A DNA stretch of 64,000 nucleotides, taken from NCBI RefSeq assembly GCF_027943255.1, contig NC_072894.1, forward strand, positions 82,003,601 to 82,067,600, in the 5' to 3' direction. The notes under the pieces were generated by a model that was not told the DNA's origin, did not search any database, and was given only the letters and a program-made list of their open reading frames with translations. This DNA is from Anastrepha obliqua. Its lineage: Eukaryota > Arthropoda > Insecta > Diptera > Tephritidae. This document shows positions 43,931 to 58,600 of this stretch, one piece after another (positions within the stretch are counted from its first letter, which is position 1; each line of letters starts with the position of its first letter). Made by a program: the position numbers and the translations under genes.

Positions 43931-45847
43931 GAAAATCTTGGAATTCAATACTTGTGGATTCATATTTGATGAAGTTTATCAATCCTCATATATGTATTAT
44001 AATTTTTGATATTCAGATCCATTGCCTTTCTAAGACAAAATGCAGTCTAATATAGTGAAGATTCTTTCTATGTAGTCTGTAGGAATTTTGTCATAAACTG
44101 AAATATAGTTTAAATGAAATATTAATTTCGAGGTTATGTATCAACTCTATTTAGTAGCCATATATATAATTATCCACTTATTACATTATTTCACAAATTA
44201 ATTAAAATGAAACTTAATTTAAACCCCATAAAACGTTATTGTAAAAGCAATTCTGTTAGTTCTTACTGGGATGAGTTTAATGAATTGCCGCATGATAAAG
44301 GTACAATGATTTTTTTAACGAAACTTGGTGGAAATGTTAGGGTTTTCCATTATACTGAATATTCCCCCAACTTAATTTTATACAAGACGTAACAAAGTGC
44401 ATGTGCGTGGTCACTAGATAGCAATCCATAAATAAACTACATCAACTTTACAAAGTCAGAAAACGATTGGCATCTTATGTACTTCCGTAATGTGTTTTAC
44501 TCAAACGAAATTTCACCTCTTGAAAGTATTATTAATTTTAACTTTGACCACTACTTGCCACACGTTTATAAACAACTTAATACTTCGTGTAAATTCATAC
44601 GAATGTTGATCATAAACGAACTATGAATGTTGATAACTGCGGCTGATTAGTTGGAGTCCTGCCAGATTCGTTAAATTTCATCTAAATTTGAAGCAAATAG
44701 ATTTATCATGTATAAGAAAACTTATACTTATAATAAAACTTAAAAACTAACAAGAAAAGAAAACAAGTGATTTGTTCGATTGTGAAATTTCTTAGTCGAG
44801 TTTTATTAGAAAAACGGAGAGGGATTGCTTTTCTTACAAAAGAGATGCATAAAAAATGCCATGACGAAATTCGTACAACAAATGCTCTGGTTTGTGTTCT
44901 GTTGAGGGTTAAGAAATTGTATGAAAAAAAAACCAATGAAGTGCTTTAAAATGATAAAATAGGTTTAATATATATAATTCTGTTTTCTATAATTAGTTAA
45001 TATATTGTAACATAAAACATCTTCCGGTATAAACTTAAGTGGTAGAAATCATTTAAAATAGGGAAATTAAAAACGCTCTGTGATATAAAAACGTTTAACT
45101 TGTGGTGCTCAAAGTCGCGAAGTCATACAAATTACTGAAAGATTTTTACCTTTTTGTCCTCAAGTTACAGTTTATCAGATTAATTAGAATAAAAAAATTA
45201 ATATGAACAAATGTATAGTAAAAAGGCTTCAAAAAAGTTATCATAGGAAAAGAGTGCAATTCTCTTTGGAAGAAGGTGTAACTCGCAGCTTTCAATTTTT
45301 TGTTTAATGCGCATTATGAAAACTACCAATTTTGGAGTGCTTCTGGATTTTATATCTGCGTGCACTTATGTACAAACATAATTAAGTTCACACAATTTTG
45401 ATATATTTCTATTGAAATCTAAACCTGTCAAATTCCAAATACTTGCTAGTTCCTATTGGAAAGGAACGTGAACAGAGCTTTACAGTGCAGCCAACCTAAC
45501 ACCGCTTTCTCATGCATTCAATACTTCAATAAAAATAATTGTAAACCCCGTGTTCGTGTCAATTTTTCGGTTTTCGCGTAATTATTTAATTTATTTATTT
45601 TTACAGTAACATAACCAATGTTTATTTTTATAAAGGTATTCGTTTATAGTTAGATTTCTCTAATAAAATTTATTGAGAACCAAGTGGTATGTGAATAAAA
45701 AATGCAATTGTTAAACAGAAATCTAGCATAATCATCTAAGGTGGATGAAATTATATGGGCTTTAGAGCGATCAATTGCAGCAGCGCTTGATATCAAAACA
45801 CAATAATAGTGGCAAAATAAGGGGGTTCCAAACTCTTGCGTGAGTAA

Positions 45848-48371
<2,524 letters not shown>

Positions 48372-48616
48372 AAGCGTGTCCGAAACCGTGAAGCAGGAAG
48401 TCGAGGGAGAAATGATGTAAAGTGAAATCAAAAAAAAAAAAAACAAAAAAAAAACATTAAGCTTAGGAAAACAGAAACGCTAGTTTTGTAGTATGTTTAA
48501 AAATCGAAATGAAATCTCTCGGTAAGATAGATAAATCGAAATAAGTATTGTAATTATTTACAACTGAAGGTTAGAAGTTTAATGTATGCATGTACGTGAG
48601 AAAAACAGAAAGTGTA

Positions 48617-48623
48617 ATAAAAT
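48617..48623 (+). terminator. Candidate poly(A) signal of l(3)73Ah
   Basis: AATAAA about 245 bp after the stop codon, on the sense strand. Other AT-rich candidates follow near 48822, so the actual site is uncertain. Confidence 0.3.
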
Positions 48624-49010
48624 TTAAAGTTCTGTGGTAAGCAGCAATGGTTACAGAATGCAGTTTTAACTGTAAAAACAAAATGACAAGTGACAACAAA
48701 AATAACTTAGGTTTTTTTTGGCATGGTAGTTTTCTTGTATTTGTGTTAATTGTAGTATACTAAAGTCTATAATTTAGATTGAAATAACCATGTTTCTCAA
48801 AATATTCGTTTGTCTAACTAAATAAATGAACTCGAGAAAGAAATGTATACCAATGAGAATGCAACGTTTAACATGCAAGTCCATCAAAAAAGGGGCAACA
48901 ATTTGCATCTTCCTACTTTTCAATTAATGTTCTCATTTTTTAATTTTAACTTGTAATAAGTAATTTGTAGTATGCAATTTAACTCTATATATTTTATTAT
49001 TTTGTCGGAT

Positions 49011-49049
<39 letters not shown>

Positions 49050-49577
49050 CAAATCAAAAGTTCAAATATACCGTCTTACAACCTATTTTATTTATTTATT
49101 TTACCTTATTCTATGCTCTTATACATATTTACAATTTTATCACTTTGTATTTTTCTCAAAACGTTTAAAAAATATCAAATAGAGAAAAATTGTTTTATCT
49201 ATCTATATATATTTGTAAATAAAAGAACATTAAATCTTAAAATCACTACTTAAATAAATGTTTGAATCAAACAAAAAATAAAAGACACGTATAGACGCAG
49301 TAGCGAGTTATATAATATTTTTGCCTGGGGGGAAAAAACAAGCAAGTAAGAAGTTGATTTCGTAGATGATAAAGTGGTTAACCTCCAGATATGAGTTGAT
49401 GTCATGAATTTTCAACATAGCATAGTCATACTGCCGACATTATAGCCACATTGCAAGGAGATCCGAAGTGCAACTAGTGGGCATGTTTTGCCGACGACAT
49501 TATAGCTTTCAGCGCTGTGGTCTGCAATACGCTCCTTGTTGTAACAACATAAAAAATTACCATATATTTTTAGTAAA
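48624..49577. other. Intergenic, poly-T tract
   Basis: No gene. A run of about 33 T residues lies at 49016-49049; it could be an antisense poly(A) tail of a retroposed copy or simple slippage. Confidence 0.4.
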
Positions 49578-49795
49578 TATAGCTGAAGTGATAGTCCTTG
49601 ACCAGATATAAATACGAGTCATTCCGAGGACGAGGACGTTTCCACGTTACCGAAACGACCCGGATTTATATCCGGCAAAGGACTGTCACTCCAGCAGCAT
49701 ACCCCGTATGTAAGTATGGGGAATGTTTATGCTGCTACAACAACAACCGAGTCGTTCCGGTACCGTAGGACTGACTGTTGTGGAAAAGCTCATGC
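49578..49795. repeat. Inverted cluster of CAACAA-tailed short elements
   Basis: A minus-sense fragment (AGTCCTTGACCAGATATAAA) is followed by a plus-sense copy (TACCGAAACGACCCGGATTT through ATGCTGCTACAACAACAAC). A second minus-sense fragment follows (TCGTTCCGGTACCGTAGGAC). The inverted order could fold into a hairpin. Confidence 0.55.
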
Positions 49796-50215
49796 CCCCT
49801 TAATCAAAAAGTTCCCGGAATATATTCAGAAAATTCAAAATACAAGTTCATTCCTGACATTATTGCCTTCAAAGTACTCCCGATCAACTGCAACGCACTT
49901 ATGCCAGGGTTTGGTCCAGCTCCCGAAACATTCCTCCAACTCTATTTTCGGTATAGCCATCTTCCATTTTCCCATTACTTTCTTTTGACTGTTAAAACGC
50001 GTTTTCCCGCAGCGGATAATGATGGCACAGTGCGGTAGTGTAAAATCCACGAGTTGTTTTCCCATAAATCCTTTCTTTTCTGTCGTAGCGCCCAAAATCG
50101 TTGTAATCTATAATATATTTCTAAGGATCTCGCACCATTGAATCCATTTTTAGCGCAAAATTCAATACAAACTCCTTGTTGGATATTCAATCTGTGAAAA
50201 ATCAAAAATACATGC
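49796..50215 (-). mobile_element. mariner-like element A, internally deleted
   Basis: The minus strand starts with NIQQGVCIEFCAKNGFNGAR (transposase N-terminus). After a gap it resumes with VMGKWKMAIPKIELEECF and WHKCVAVDREYFEGNN (C-terminus). The DDD catalytic core is gone. Confidence 0.65.
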
Positions 50216-50289
50216 AGATGTAGATTTACTCAAGACGGCGTAACTTTTACAAATGTCAAGCAATGGCGATACAATTTTGGTAGCAATGT

Positions 50290-51030
50290 CACTCACAGAT
50301 GTGATAACCTAAAAAAAAAACATAACTCAAATCAGTTCACTTACAGCGACCCCGTTATTCCGGAAACTTTGGTGGTGTGGTATTGCCTATCGTTCAAGCG
50401 CTTTCTGATCTGCTTTCAAGAAGAATTTATTTGATATTATGAGCTTACGATCATTGCTCAATTGACTTTTGTTGTGGACAGTATTTCGATGTGGTACCGA
50501 GATTTGGACGGTCCGCAGATAAAGAGTTTTCCAATAACAGGTGTTACAGGTGAATGGATTACGCTATCGAGAGATGATTAAAAATTTTTTATGGCCGAAA
50601 TTGGATGGTATTGATCTGGGCAACGTTTATTTTCAACAAGACGACGCTACGTACCACACAAGCAACGAAACCATTGATCTTTTACGGGAAAAGTTTCCGG
50701 ACCGTGTTATCTCCCGAAGAGCTGATCATAATTGGCGACCGAGATATTGTGATTTAACACCTTGTGACTTTTTCCTTTGGCGCCACGTGAAAGAGAAGGT
50801 CTACGCCAACAGCCCAGGATCGATTCAAGATCTCAAAGATGAAATCGTGAGGCTATTGAGGACATAGGGCAGCCACTTTGCAATTCGGTTATGGAAAATT
50901 TTATGAAAAGGATATTGTCCTGTAAGCGTGGTTGTGGTGGTCATTTGCCTGATGTTATTTTCCAATATTAACGGCATACCATCCTCTTTATAATGAAATA
51001 AACATCTGTCATTTATTAAAAAAAATAACA
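50290..51030 (+). mobile_element. mariner-like element B, C-terminal half
   Basis: 50541-50867 encodes NVYFQQDDATYHTSNETIDL (second catalytic Asp region), DLTPCDFFLWRHVKEKVYAN (third Asp region) and then DLKDEIV. A frameshift follows, and translation continues to a family-typical HLPDVIF end near 50960. The N-terminal half is degraded. Confidence 0.7.
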
Positions 51031-51059
51031 TTTTTCTTTGAATATCAAAATAACACCTC

Positions 51060-52235
51060 TTATTGAAAAACTCTTTATTTCCTTTTCTTGCCATTTTCGT
51101 GATATCAATTCGCCACTGCTGGATCAGCCGTGACCGCAATTTGAGTGATATTCCACAACCAGAGCTTAACATTATAGGTCGAATGCTTGGGGTCATTATC
51201 ATGTTGAAACCAGCAATCATCACCAAGCTCCAACTGTTGAGCGCTTTGCATGATGCTAGTATTTAAAATATTTAAATAAGAAAATTTATCCATTGTTGAT
51301 TCTATAAAAACAAGTTTGCCAACTCCTTGCGCCGCCAGACACCCTCAGAAAATCACACCTCCCCTGCCATGCTTCACAGTTGGTACAAGGTTTTCCTTTT
51401 CGAGAGCAGTACCGCTCTTACGCCACACTAGATTTCTTCCTTTAATGGCAAATATACAATATTTGATTTCATCCTAAAATAGAACGTTTGCAAAATCCAT
51501 GCGTTGTTGTAGTAGTATAAACTTTCCCCATATATATATGGGGAATGCTGCTGAAGTGACAGTCCTTGACCGGATATAAATCGGGGTGGTTCCGGTAACG
51601 TAGAACCGACTGTCGTGGGAACGCGATATTTTCTGTTGATTTCGGATAAGTACGGTTTTCTAAGTGCTACACGTCCGCGATACACATATTTTACACATAT
51701 ATTTACGAAATGTTTTTACATATTTGAGAAGCCGTAATTCAGGGATTATATTTCACTGATTGCAATATGGTTCGTTTTTCACGTACGGTCAGTTTGCTAG
51801 GTGGACCAGAACATGGCTGCCACAACTGAACCAGTTGTATGTGTGTTTGCACGACATTCTGCAACACGAATTTCCTTAGTTTTGAGGGTCATCACTACGT
51901 CTTGTACACAAAAACTTTAAAATAATTCTAAAGTAATGTAGTCACAGCAAAATCAAATAAAACCGTTATTGGGTATGAATATGCCACTGCATACTGCGGG
52001 GAGTTTTTGTTTTCAGCTGTACGGAATCTTTTTCTGCTTCGTTAGAGTGAAGTTTTTTTATTTTGTAAAATTTAATTTTAAAAAATGTACTTAGGAAAAA
52101 ATGTATAAAAATTGTAGAAAATTACCGACTAAACATTTCTCATAAAAGTTTAAAATGTTTTAGTTTTTTTTACAAAGAATTTCTTAATATGTTGCTTTCA
52201 TTTCTTTGTGTACGGATACTTTTTCTGGCAAGTGT
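51060..52235 (-). mobile_element. Tc1-like transposon remnant
   Basis: The minus strand encodes NLVWRKSGTA, GVGKLVFIESTMDKFSYLNI and CWFQHDNDPKHSTYNVKLWL, the Tc1 catalytic region with DNDPKH. The right edge has TACGGATACTTTTTCTGGCA, like a Tc1 terminal repeat. The left end is not defined. A short CAACAA-tailed element is inserted at about 51495-51630. Confidence 0.65.
51495..51630 (-). mobile_element. Short CAACAA-tailed retroelement inside the Tc1-like copy
   Basis: An antisense copy: GCGTTGTTGTAGTAGT, then the CCCCATATATATATGGGG palindrome, GACAGTCCTTGACCGG and AACGTAGAACCGACTGTCGT. GCG words flank both sides. Confidence 0.65.
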
Positions 52236-52609
52236 ATAGTATTTGCTCAATTTTTATTAACCTAAAGGAAATTCGATAGCGAAAAAAACCAGAATTTGTT
52301 TTAAATTTAATTTTACTTCTAATTAATAAAAATTTGCGTACATATATAAAGAATAAATTATTTCGACCAATCGTAAGTTACACTGTTCCCTGATAATACA
52401 TTGGTTTTACGTGAAAATTTACGTTTTACGTATTAAAAATTTCCCATAGTTGAACGGACAAATTGTTTTGCACAAAATATCATATGCAGCAAGCAAAGCT
52501 AATTTTTTGCCTATCCTCATCCTTTATCCTTTGTTTTAAGTTAATGTGCTGGATGTATTTATATGAAATGGCGTAAATTAAATTCTTTACAATATTTAAC
52601 AGTCGCTTT

Positions 52610-55600
52610 TTAGGTATTTTTCGTACGAAACTTTGGTCGCCATGGACGAGATGCACCATATTGTGGAGGTAATCTAAATCCACGCACACCATAACGTAAC
52701 GGCGGTGGATGAGGGCCATATGGTGGCAACGGCGGCCGCATTGGTGGCATAACAGCTGCTGGTAAAATGGTTGGTATGTGGTAGGCAGCGGGTGGACCAT
52801 ATCGTACTGGATGAGCCATGGGGGGATTCCATTGCGTTGGCCACGTTGGCTGCAGAAAAAGAGTTTCCAAAAATTAAAGTAGGAATTCATAAAATTGTAT
52901 TTCTAATACACATTGGTATTGTAAGCAAGGTGATACTAATAAAAATAATTAAAGTTTGATAAGTATACAAACAATTAAGATTAACTAAATTAAATATAGC
53001 ACTAAACATTTATAACAGTGGTCGCCAACCCGTCGATCGCGAGCTACCGGTAGCTCGCAAAGGCAATTCTGGTAGCTCGCGCTGCTCACGTTGCAAAAAA
53101 TCCAAAAGTCTGAAAATCATACCAGTATTAGCAAATTTCAGAAATTTTCATAATAAATAGATAAACAGCGGCAACACTGCGGTAAGCGATTTCGCGCCGA
53201 CAAACACGACGAGAAGTCGCGTCTCCGTTCTAGGATCGGCTGGAACCGATTAGCGTGTTCGAGAATTTTTTGGCTTAAGGTACTTGACCACCTTATAAGT
53301 TTCAAAAAATTAAATTTTTTTTTTTTTACATTTTTTCAATCCTTATACTTTTAAAAATCATCACCTGAAACTGTTTTTTTAAATTCGAATTCTAACAAAG
53401 TGAAATCAGTGAAAATGTGCAGGCGCATCCTGCACTCATTACTTGCTGACTCAGCGGAAAGAAAATAGCAAGTTTTAACTTTAAACGCGTTTTTCCAGAA
53501 ATTACTTTTTTTCGAATGGCGGACACTTTATCTCCGAAACTGCTTAGCCGATTTTAATGATTTTGGTCTTGTTTTATTTGTTAAGATGTTTTGTATGCCA
53601 ATTTACCACATTTTGCAAAAAAAAAGTTAATAAAGTATTGCTTTTTAAGCATAACATTGTGAAAAACAGGGGTGTTTTCTTAACTTTTTTTCAAACATCC
53701 GCCATTTTTTTATTATTTTTTTTTTTTGTCAGTTTGTGGTAAATTCTCACGCAAGGAACCTTCCTTTTGAAAATTTTGTTTCTCTCTTTTGTTTTAGAAT
53801 TACCATTTCTAAGATTAACTGTCCGCCGCAAGACATGATTTTCTTCAGGCCTCGACTTTGGCGCCTCCTGGATATATGTTAAAAAAAGAAATTTTAATAA
53901 ATCAATTTTTTTTTGTATTATATAAGCTCTAAATAAAAATTTAAAAAAAAATTTATTTTAATATATTATACAGAACATGAAAAAAAAATTATTGAATATG
54001 TTGTACTTTTTAGCTTTCCAAGGTGGTCAAGTACCTTAATATATACGCAATGCACGTCGACATTGCGCTCAGTTTACTACTGAACGTCATTATCAACGTT
54101 CTGCGTGGAGCGGTTGGGTTAGAGTTCGAAACATTATGGCAAGCAGTAGTAAGAAGGCGAAGACATACCATTTCCATTCGGAATGGGAAGAACAATACTT
54201 CTTCACAGAAGTTAAAGGCAAAAGTGTTTGTTTGTTATGTAATACATCTGTGTCAGTTCCTAAAAAAGGAAATATTGAGAGGCATCATAAAACTGTACAT
54301 TCGAATTTTGAGAAGGTATTCCCGTTAAATTCTGCCACCAGAAAAGAAAAACTGAAACATTTAAAAATCCAGTTAATTGGACAACAGTCAATATTTTTGA
54401 AAACAGTCGACAAAAATAAGGCTGCAACTGAAGCCTCTTATCGTGTTTCCCAGATAATTGCACAAAAGAAAAAACCTTATGAAGACGGGGAAATCATAAA
54501 ACAAGCATTTTTGGAAGCTGCAGATTCTTTATTCGCTAACTTTAGAAATAAAGACGAAATAGTGTCTGCTATAAAATCTATGCAACTTTCTGCTAATACA
54601 GTGATGAGGCGAGTAGAAGTAATGAGCAATGATATTTTTTTACAGTTAAGAAGTGACTTAATATAGATAACTGTATTTATTTTTCACTGCAACTGGATGA
54701 ATCAACAGATGTAGTTGACACCTCACAGATGGCCATATTTGTCAGGATGGCTTTTAGTGATTTTACAATTAAAGAAGATCTTTTGAAGTTTATTCCACTC
54801 AAAGGACATACTACTGGGCTAGAGCTGTCTTCTCATTTAAAAAAATCTCATCTCTTCTGAGAAAATTCCAATATCAAAAATGGGAGGCCTGACAACTGAC
54901 GGTGCTCCAGCTATGGTGGGTTGTGATAAGGGGCTCGTGGCGCTATGTCATAAGGATGAAAGTTTTCCACAATTTCTTAGTTACCACTGTATTATACATC
55001 AGCAAGCATTATGTGGAAATTTTTTCAAATTTGAACAACGTTATGAAACTGGTGGTGAAAATTGTGAACAAGATTAGAGCTCAAGCGTTACAAAGAAGAT
55101 TATTTAAAACCTTGGCTGATGAAATTGACTGTCAATACGGAGAGCTACTTCCTCACTCTGAAGTGCGATGGTTAAGCAGAGGACGAGTGCTCAAACGTTT
55201 CAATGATGTCCTGCCTGCTATACTCTAATTTTGCAAAGAACGCGATAAACCGATTCCTGAGCTGGAAAATTCGACTTGGCTCAGAGATTTTGGTTTTCTT
55301 GTGGACATTACAGAGAAATTAAATGAGCTTAACTTGCAGCTTCAAGGCAGGGATAAAGAATTAGCGGAAATGATTTCTGATATAAATGCATTTATTACAA
55401 AACTTGAATTTTGGGAACAAAACCTAAAAAACCGCGATACTAAGCATTTTCCTATTCTTTCCGAAAAGATATCCAAAAATCTATTAGAGCCCTATGACAG
55501 TAAATATCATATGGAAATAGTTTCTAACTTGAAGGAAAACTTCAAAAATCGTTTCAAGAATTTCAGCAAAATTGCTTTAGTGACGCAATTTGTTGTTTCA

Positions 55601-58600
55601 CCCTTCATGGACATTGATATAGAACAGTTTGCAACTTGTGTTATGAACAACTTTGGCGAAGACATTGCTGTGACAGAAATGGAACTGATTGCTTTTCAAA
55701 GTGACTTGACTTTAAAATCTTTAGGTTCAAATACAAAATGTATATGGACTTTAGTAAGTAAAGATAAGTACATATTCAGTTTTATGTCGTGTTGCGTTGA
55801 AAGTGAAAGCGTTATTCAGTTCAACTTATTTGTGTGAATCTTCTTTTTCCAATATGAAATTTATTAAAAATAAATACCGCAATCGGCTACTATTACTGTT
55901 TTGTTGTTTTTTAAGTCGCTTGTGATTTGCCATTATGACTGGAAAAAATTTTGTTACGATTGATAGGTGTGAACATGGATGTAGTTATGCATAAGTATAA
56001 GCACTATAAGTCATAAGTTTATTATATATAGAACGTATATTAGTAAAATAAATACATGTATTGTATGTCGAATATAACTGTGTATTATTTAATTTATGTT
56101 GGCTTGTGCAAGTAGCTCGCTGTTTATTTCAAAATCTTGAAAAGGTTGGCGACCACTTATTTATAAGGATATGTACATGCTATCAATTTCGACGATTTAC
56201 TTTTCACGATTCTTGCTTTAATATTTAATAGAATAGTAGGTATTCTAGCAATTCATTTCTTATAAGTTATACATAACTAACTTATGATCTGTTCATTTAT
56301 CTTTAGTTGTATTGATTCAGTAACTGTTAAAAAATATCTAGAACGCATGAATATACAATGAAAGCTAAAGTTCCGATGTAAACTTGTAGTGGCAGTGGCG
56401 TTTCCGTAAGCTAAGTGTTACATTTAGGTCGCGTTTTCTTACATGCATATAAAAAATATAACGTAAAATTTAATACATAGCTATATAAATAAATAATAAT
56501 GAACAAATGTATACATATATATAAGTATAAGAATTATAACACTCGAACGTAGGCGTACTATATATGCGATTTGGAAGCTTTGAGGATAAAAATGTGAATT
56601 CTAAATCTACGCTACCAAAATGATCCGACTTTTTAATCAATGAAGAGCTATTATTCCAGCAACATCCTCCAAATATGGAGTATTTTGTATTGTTACAACA
56701 ACAAAAACATTTCATCCAAACTTTAAGAGACTAAGATTTGTACAGTTACCAGCTAATGATTTATATAATTTTACTTACGTATGTATAATTCATAAAATCA
56801 GCAGGTACTGGTACTGGAATGGTTATTATCTGCGGTTGTGGCAAATTTCTTTGAGCCAACTCATCACTTGATGCTCCTCCATGCTCGCTATGGTAATTCT
56901 TATGTCGCTCATCATGCCTGCTTTGTTTCCGTGAACGTGTCAAACGATCACGGGACCGTCTAGGTGATCTTGAAGGTGAACGCCAATGCCTCTGTCGACG
57001 GTCACTTTTGCTTCGATCTTCCGATCTATGAGGATAACGCGAAGATGTCTTGTCGGAGCGTGATCCTCGATCTCGTCTACCAGTTTCGCCTATGTAGCGA
57101 TCCGTTGAAACAGAACGACGGAGATTAGTATATTTTAAACGGTGCTCAAATTCTCGAGATTGGGAGCGAGACCGTGATTTCGAACGACTGCGCCTTTGAC
57201 GTGACCTTGATGACAAGGGAGGCGAAGATGATGGTATTTTGGGTTTAGTTTCATATTTGCGCCGAAGTCTATCACGTTCTCTTGTCTCGTCTTGAAAATA
57301 TGGCAGTTTTTCAGGTGTTCTTCGACGATGGTTAAATGGTGGTGACGAGTCGCAGCGAATTGTATGTTTTCCTTCATTAGTAGATTTTAATGGCTTGGTT
57401 CGTGGAGGCGATCTATTATTGGTACTAGTTGTGCAGTCATTATAGGGACCGGTATGGTACTTCCGATATCCTTCTGGACTGCTAGAATCCTTTGAATTTC
57501 AAACAAAAAAAATTGTTTTTAAAAAAAATTTCGAGTTATATAAATGATATGTTCAGCACGTTACGAATTACAATGAAACTTCAATTTGCGAAAAATGTTA
57601 ATGGACTACGTACTGTCGAACTGAGACTTCCTTTTAGATATTGATTTGAAACGTCCTTAGCCCTGTTTTTACTTTCACTTATAAGATGGTTTTCTGTATG
57701 GGAGTCCGCAGCCTTAATAACGCTATTGGGGTTCACAACAATGTCATCACGTTGAAATAAAGGTTTCGAACCTTCACCTGTGGGCACGATGAATTTTTAT
57801 ATTAGTAGTATATAATTAATATCATTTGATTTGTATATCTACAATTTTCCATGCCATTTTTTGTTGAGTAATTTTATCTTATGCATTTCTTTCGTATTTG
57901 TGTACATACGTTTAATCATTGCAAAATTAATTTATTTGTTTTATGCTTGATTATGTGAATAAAAATAGCAACCCAAATGGTGCTGAAAAAATGAACTTTC
58001 AAAATGTTAAAGCTAGCTTTTGTTTGTTTGCTAATAATAAATCGAAGAAAGTAATTTTAAATAAAGCACTGTAGGTAGTCGAGAGTTAACTTTAAAAATG
58101 TCTTCATGTATTGATTTCGTTTATCAAGCATTATATTTATTTACATTGTTAAAAACGTTTGTGTTGATTGTTGTTCTCCTCAGGTGGCAAATGATGTTTA
58201 TTTCCCCAACAGTTTCCCATTGTCGTTTGAGTTCATTTTGTTGTTGTTCCAGTATTCCCTTTAATAGTTTGTTGATTGAAGTTTTTAATTGCTTTGCTTA
58301 TTCGACAAACTGTAAAATAAGTTCAGTTGGATATTTTAGCTAAAATATGGGTTGAACCCAATATAATCCCTGATTTCATCAGCTCTAAACTCACTCAAGT
58401 CAAGACTCCAGCAGAGACTTTAAATAAACGCTCCCTAGGTGAAAGATTAAGATATGAAAATAAGATGTATGAAGTTGTTTTAACAGTTTACAAAACCCTC
58501 ACAAACAATTTAAATTAAATTTAATTATTGTAAGTAATAAACAATTTTTAGTGTTAAAATAATTATTGTATGATCGCTAACATTCGAAATTAAGTAAGCA

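Larger units (their letters stand above)
53016..56158 (+). mobile_element. hAT transposon in tra intron 3, antisense to tra
   Basis: The ends are inverted: CAGTGGTCGCCAACC at left and, reversed from the right, AAGTGGTCGCCAACC. Perfect 8-bp duplications ATTTATAA flank it. The subterminal AGCTCGC words also recur at both ends. The total is 3143 bp, of which 757 bp is a nested TTAA-flanked insertion (53279-54035). Inside lies a decayed hAT transposase (54136-55900). Confidence 0.85.
58145..58309 (-). other. tra: Candidate male-specific exon of tra
   Basis: On the minus strand a good acceptor (TTATTTTACAG) precedes position 58309 and a donor-like GTAAATAAA begins at 58144. The 165-nt interval contains two TRA/TRA-2-type 13-mers and a TAA soon after its start. 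Inclusion would truncate the protein, as male exons of tephritid tra do. The boundaries are inferred from consensus only. Confidence 0.35.
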
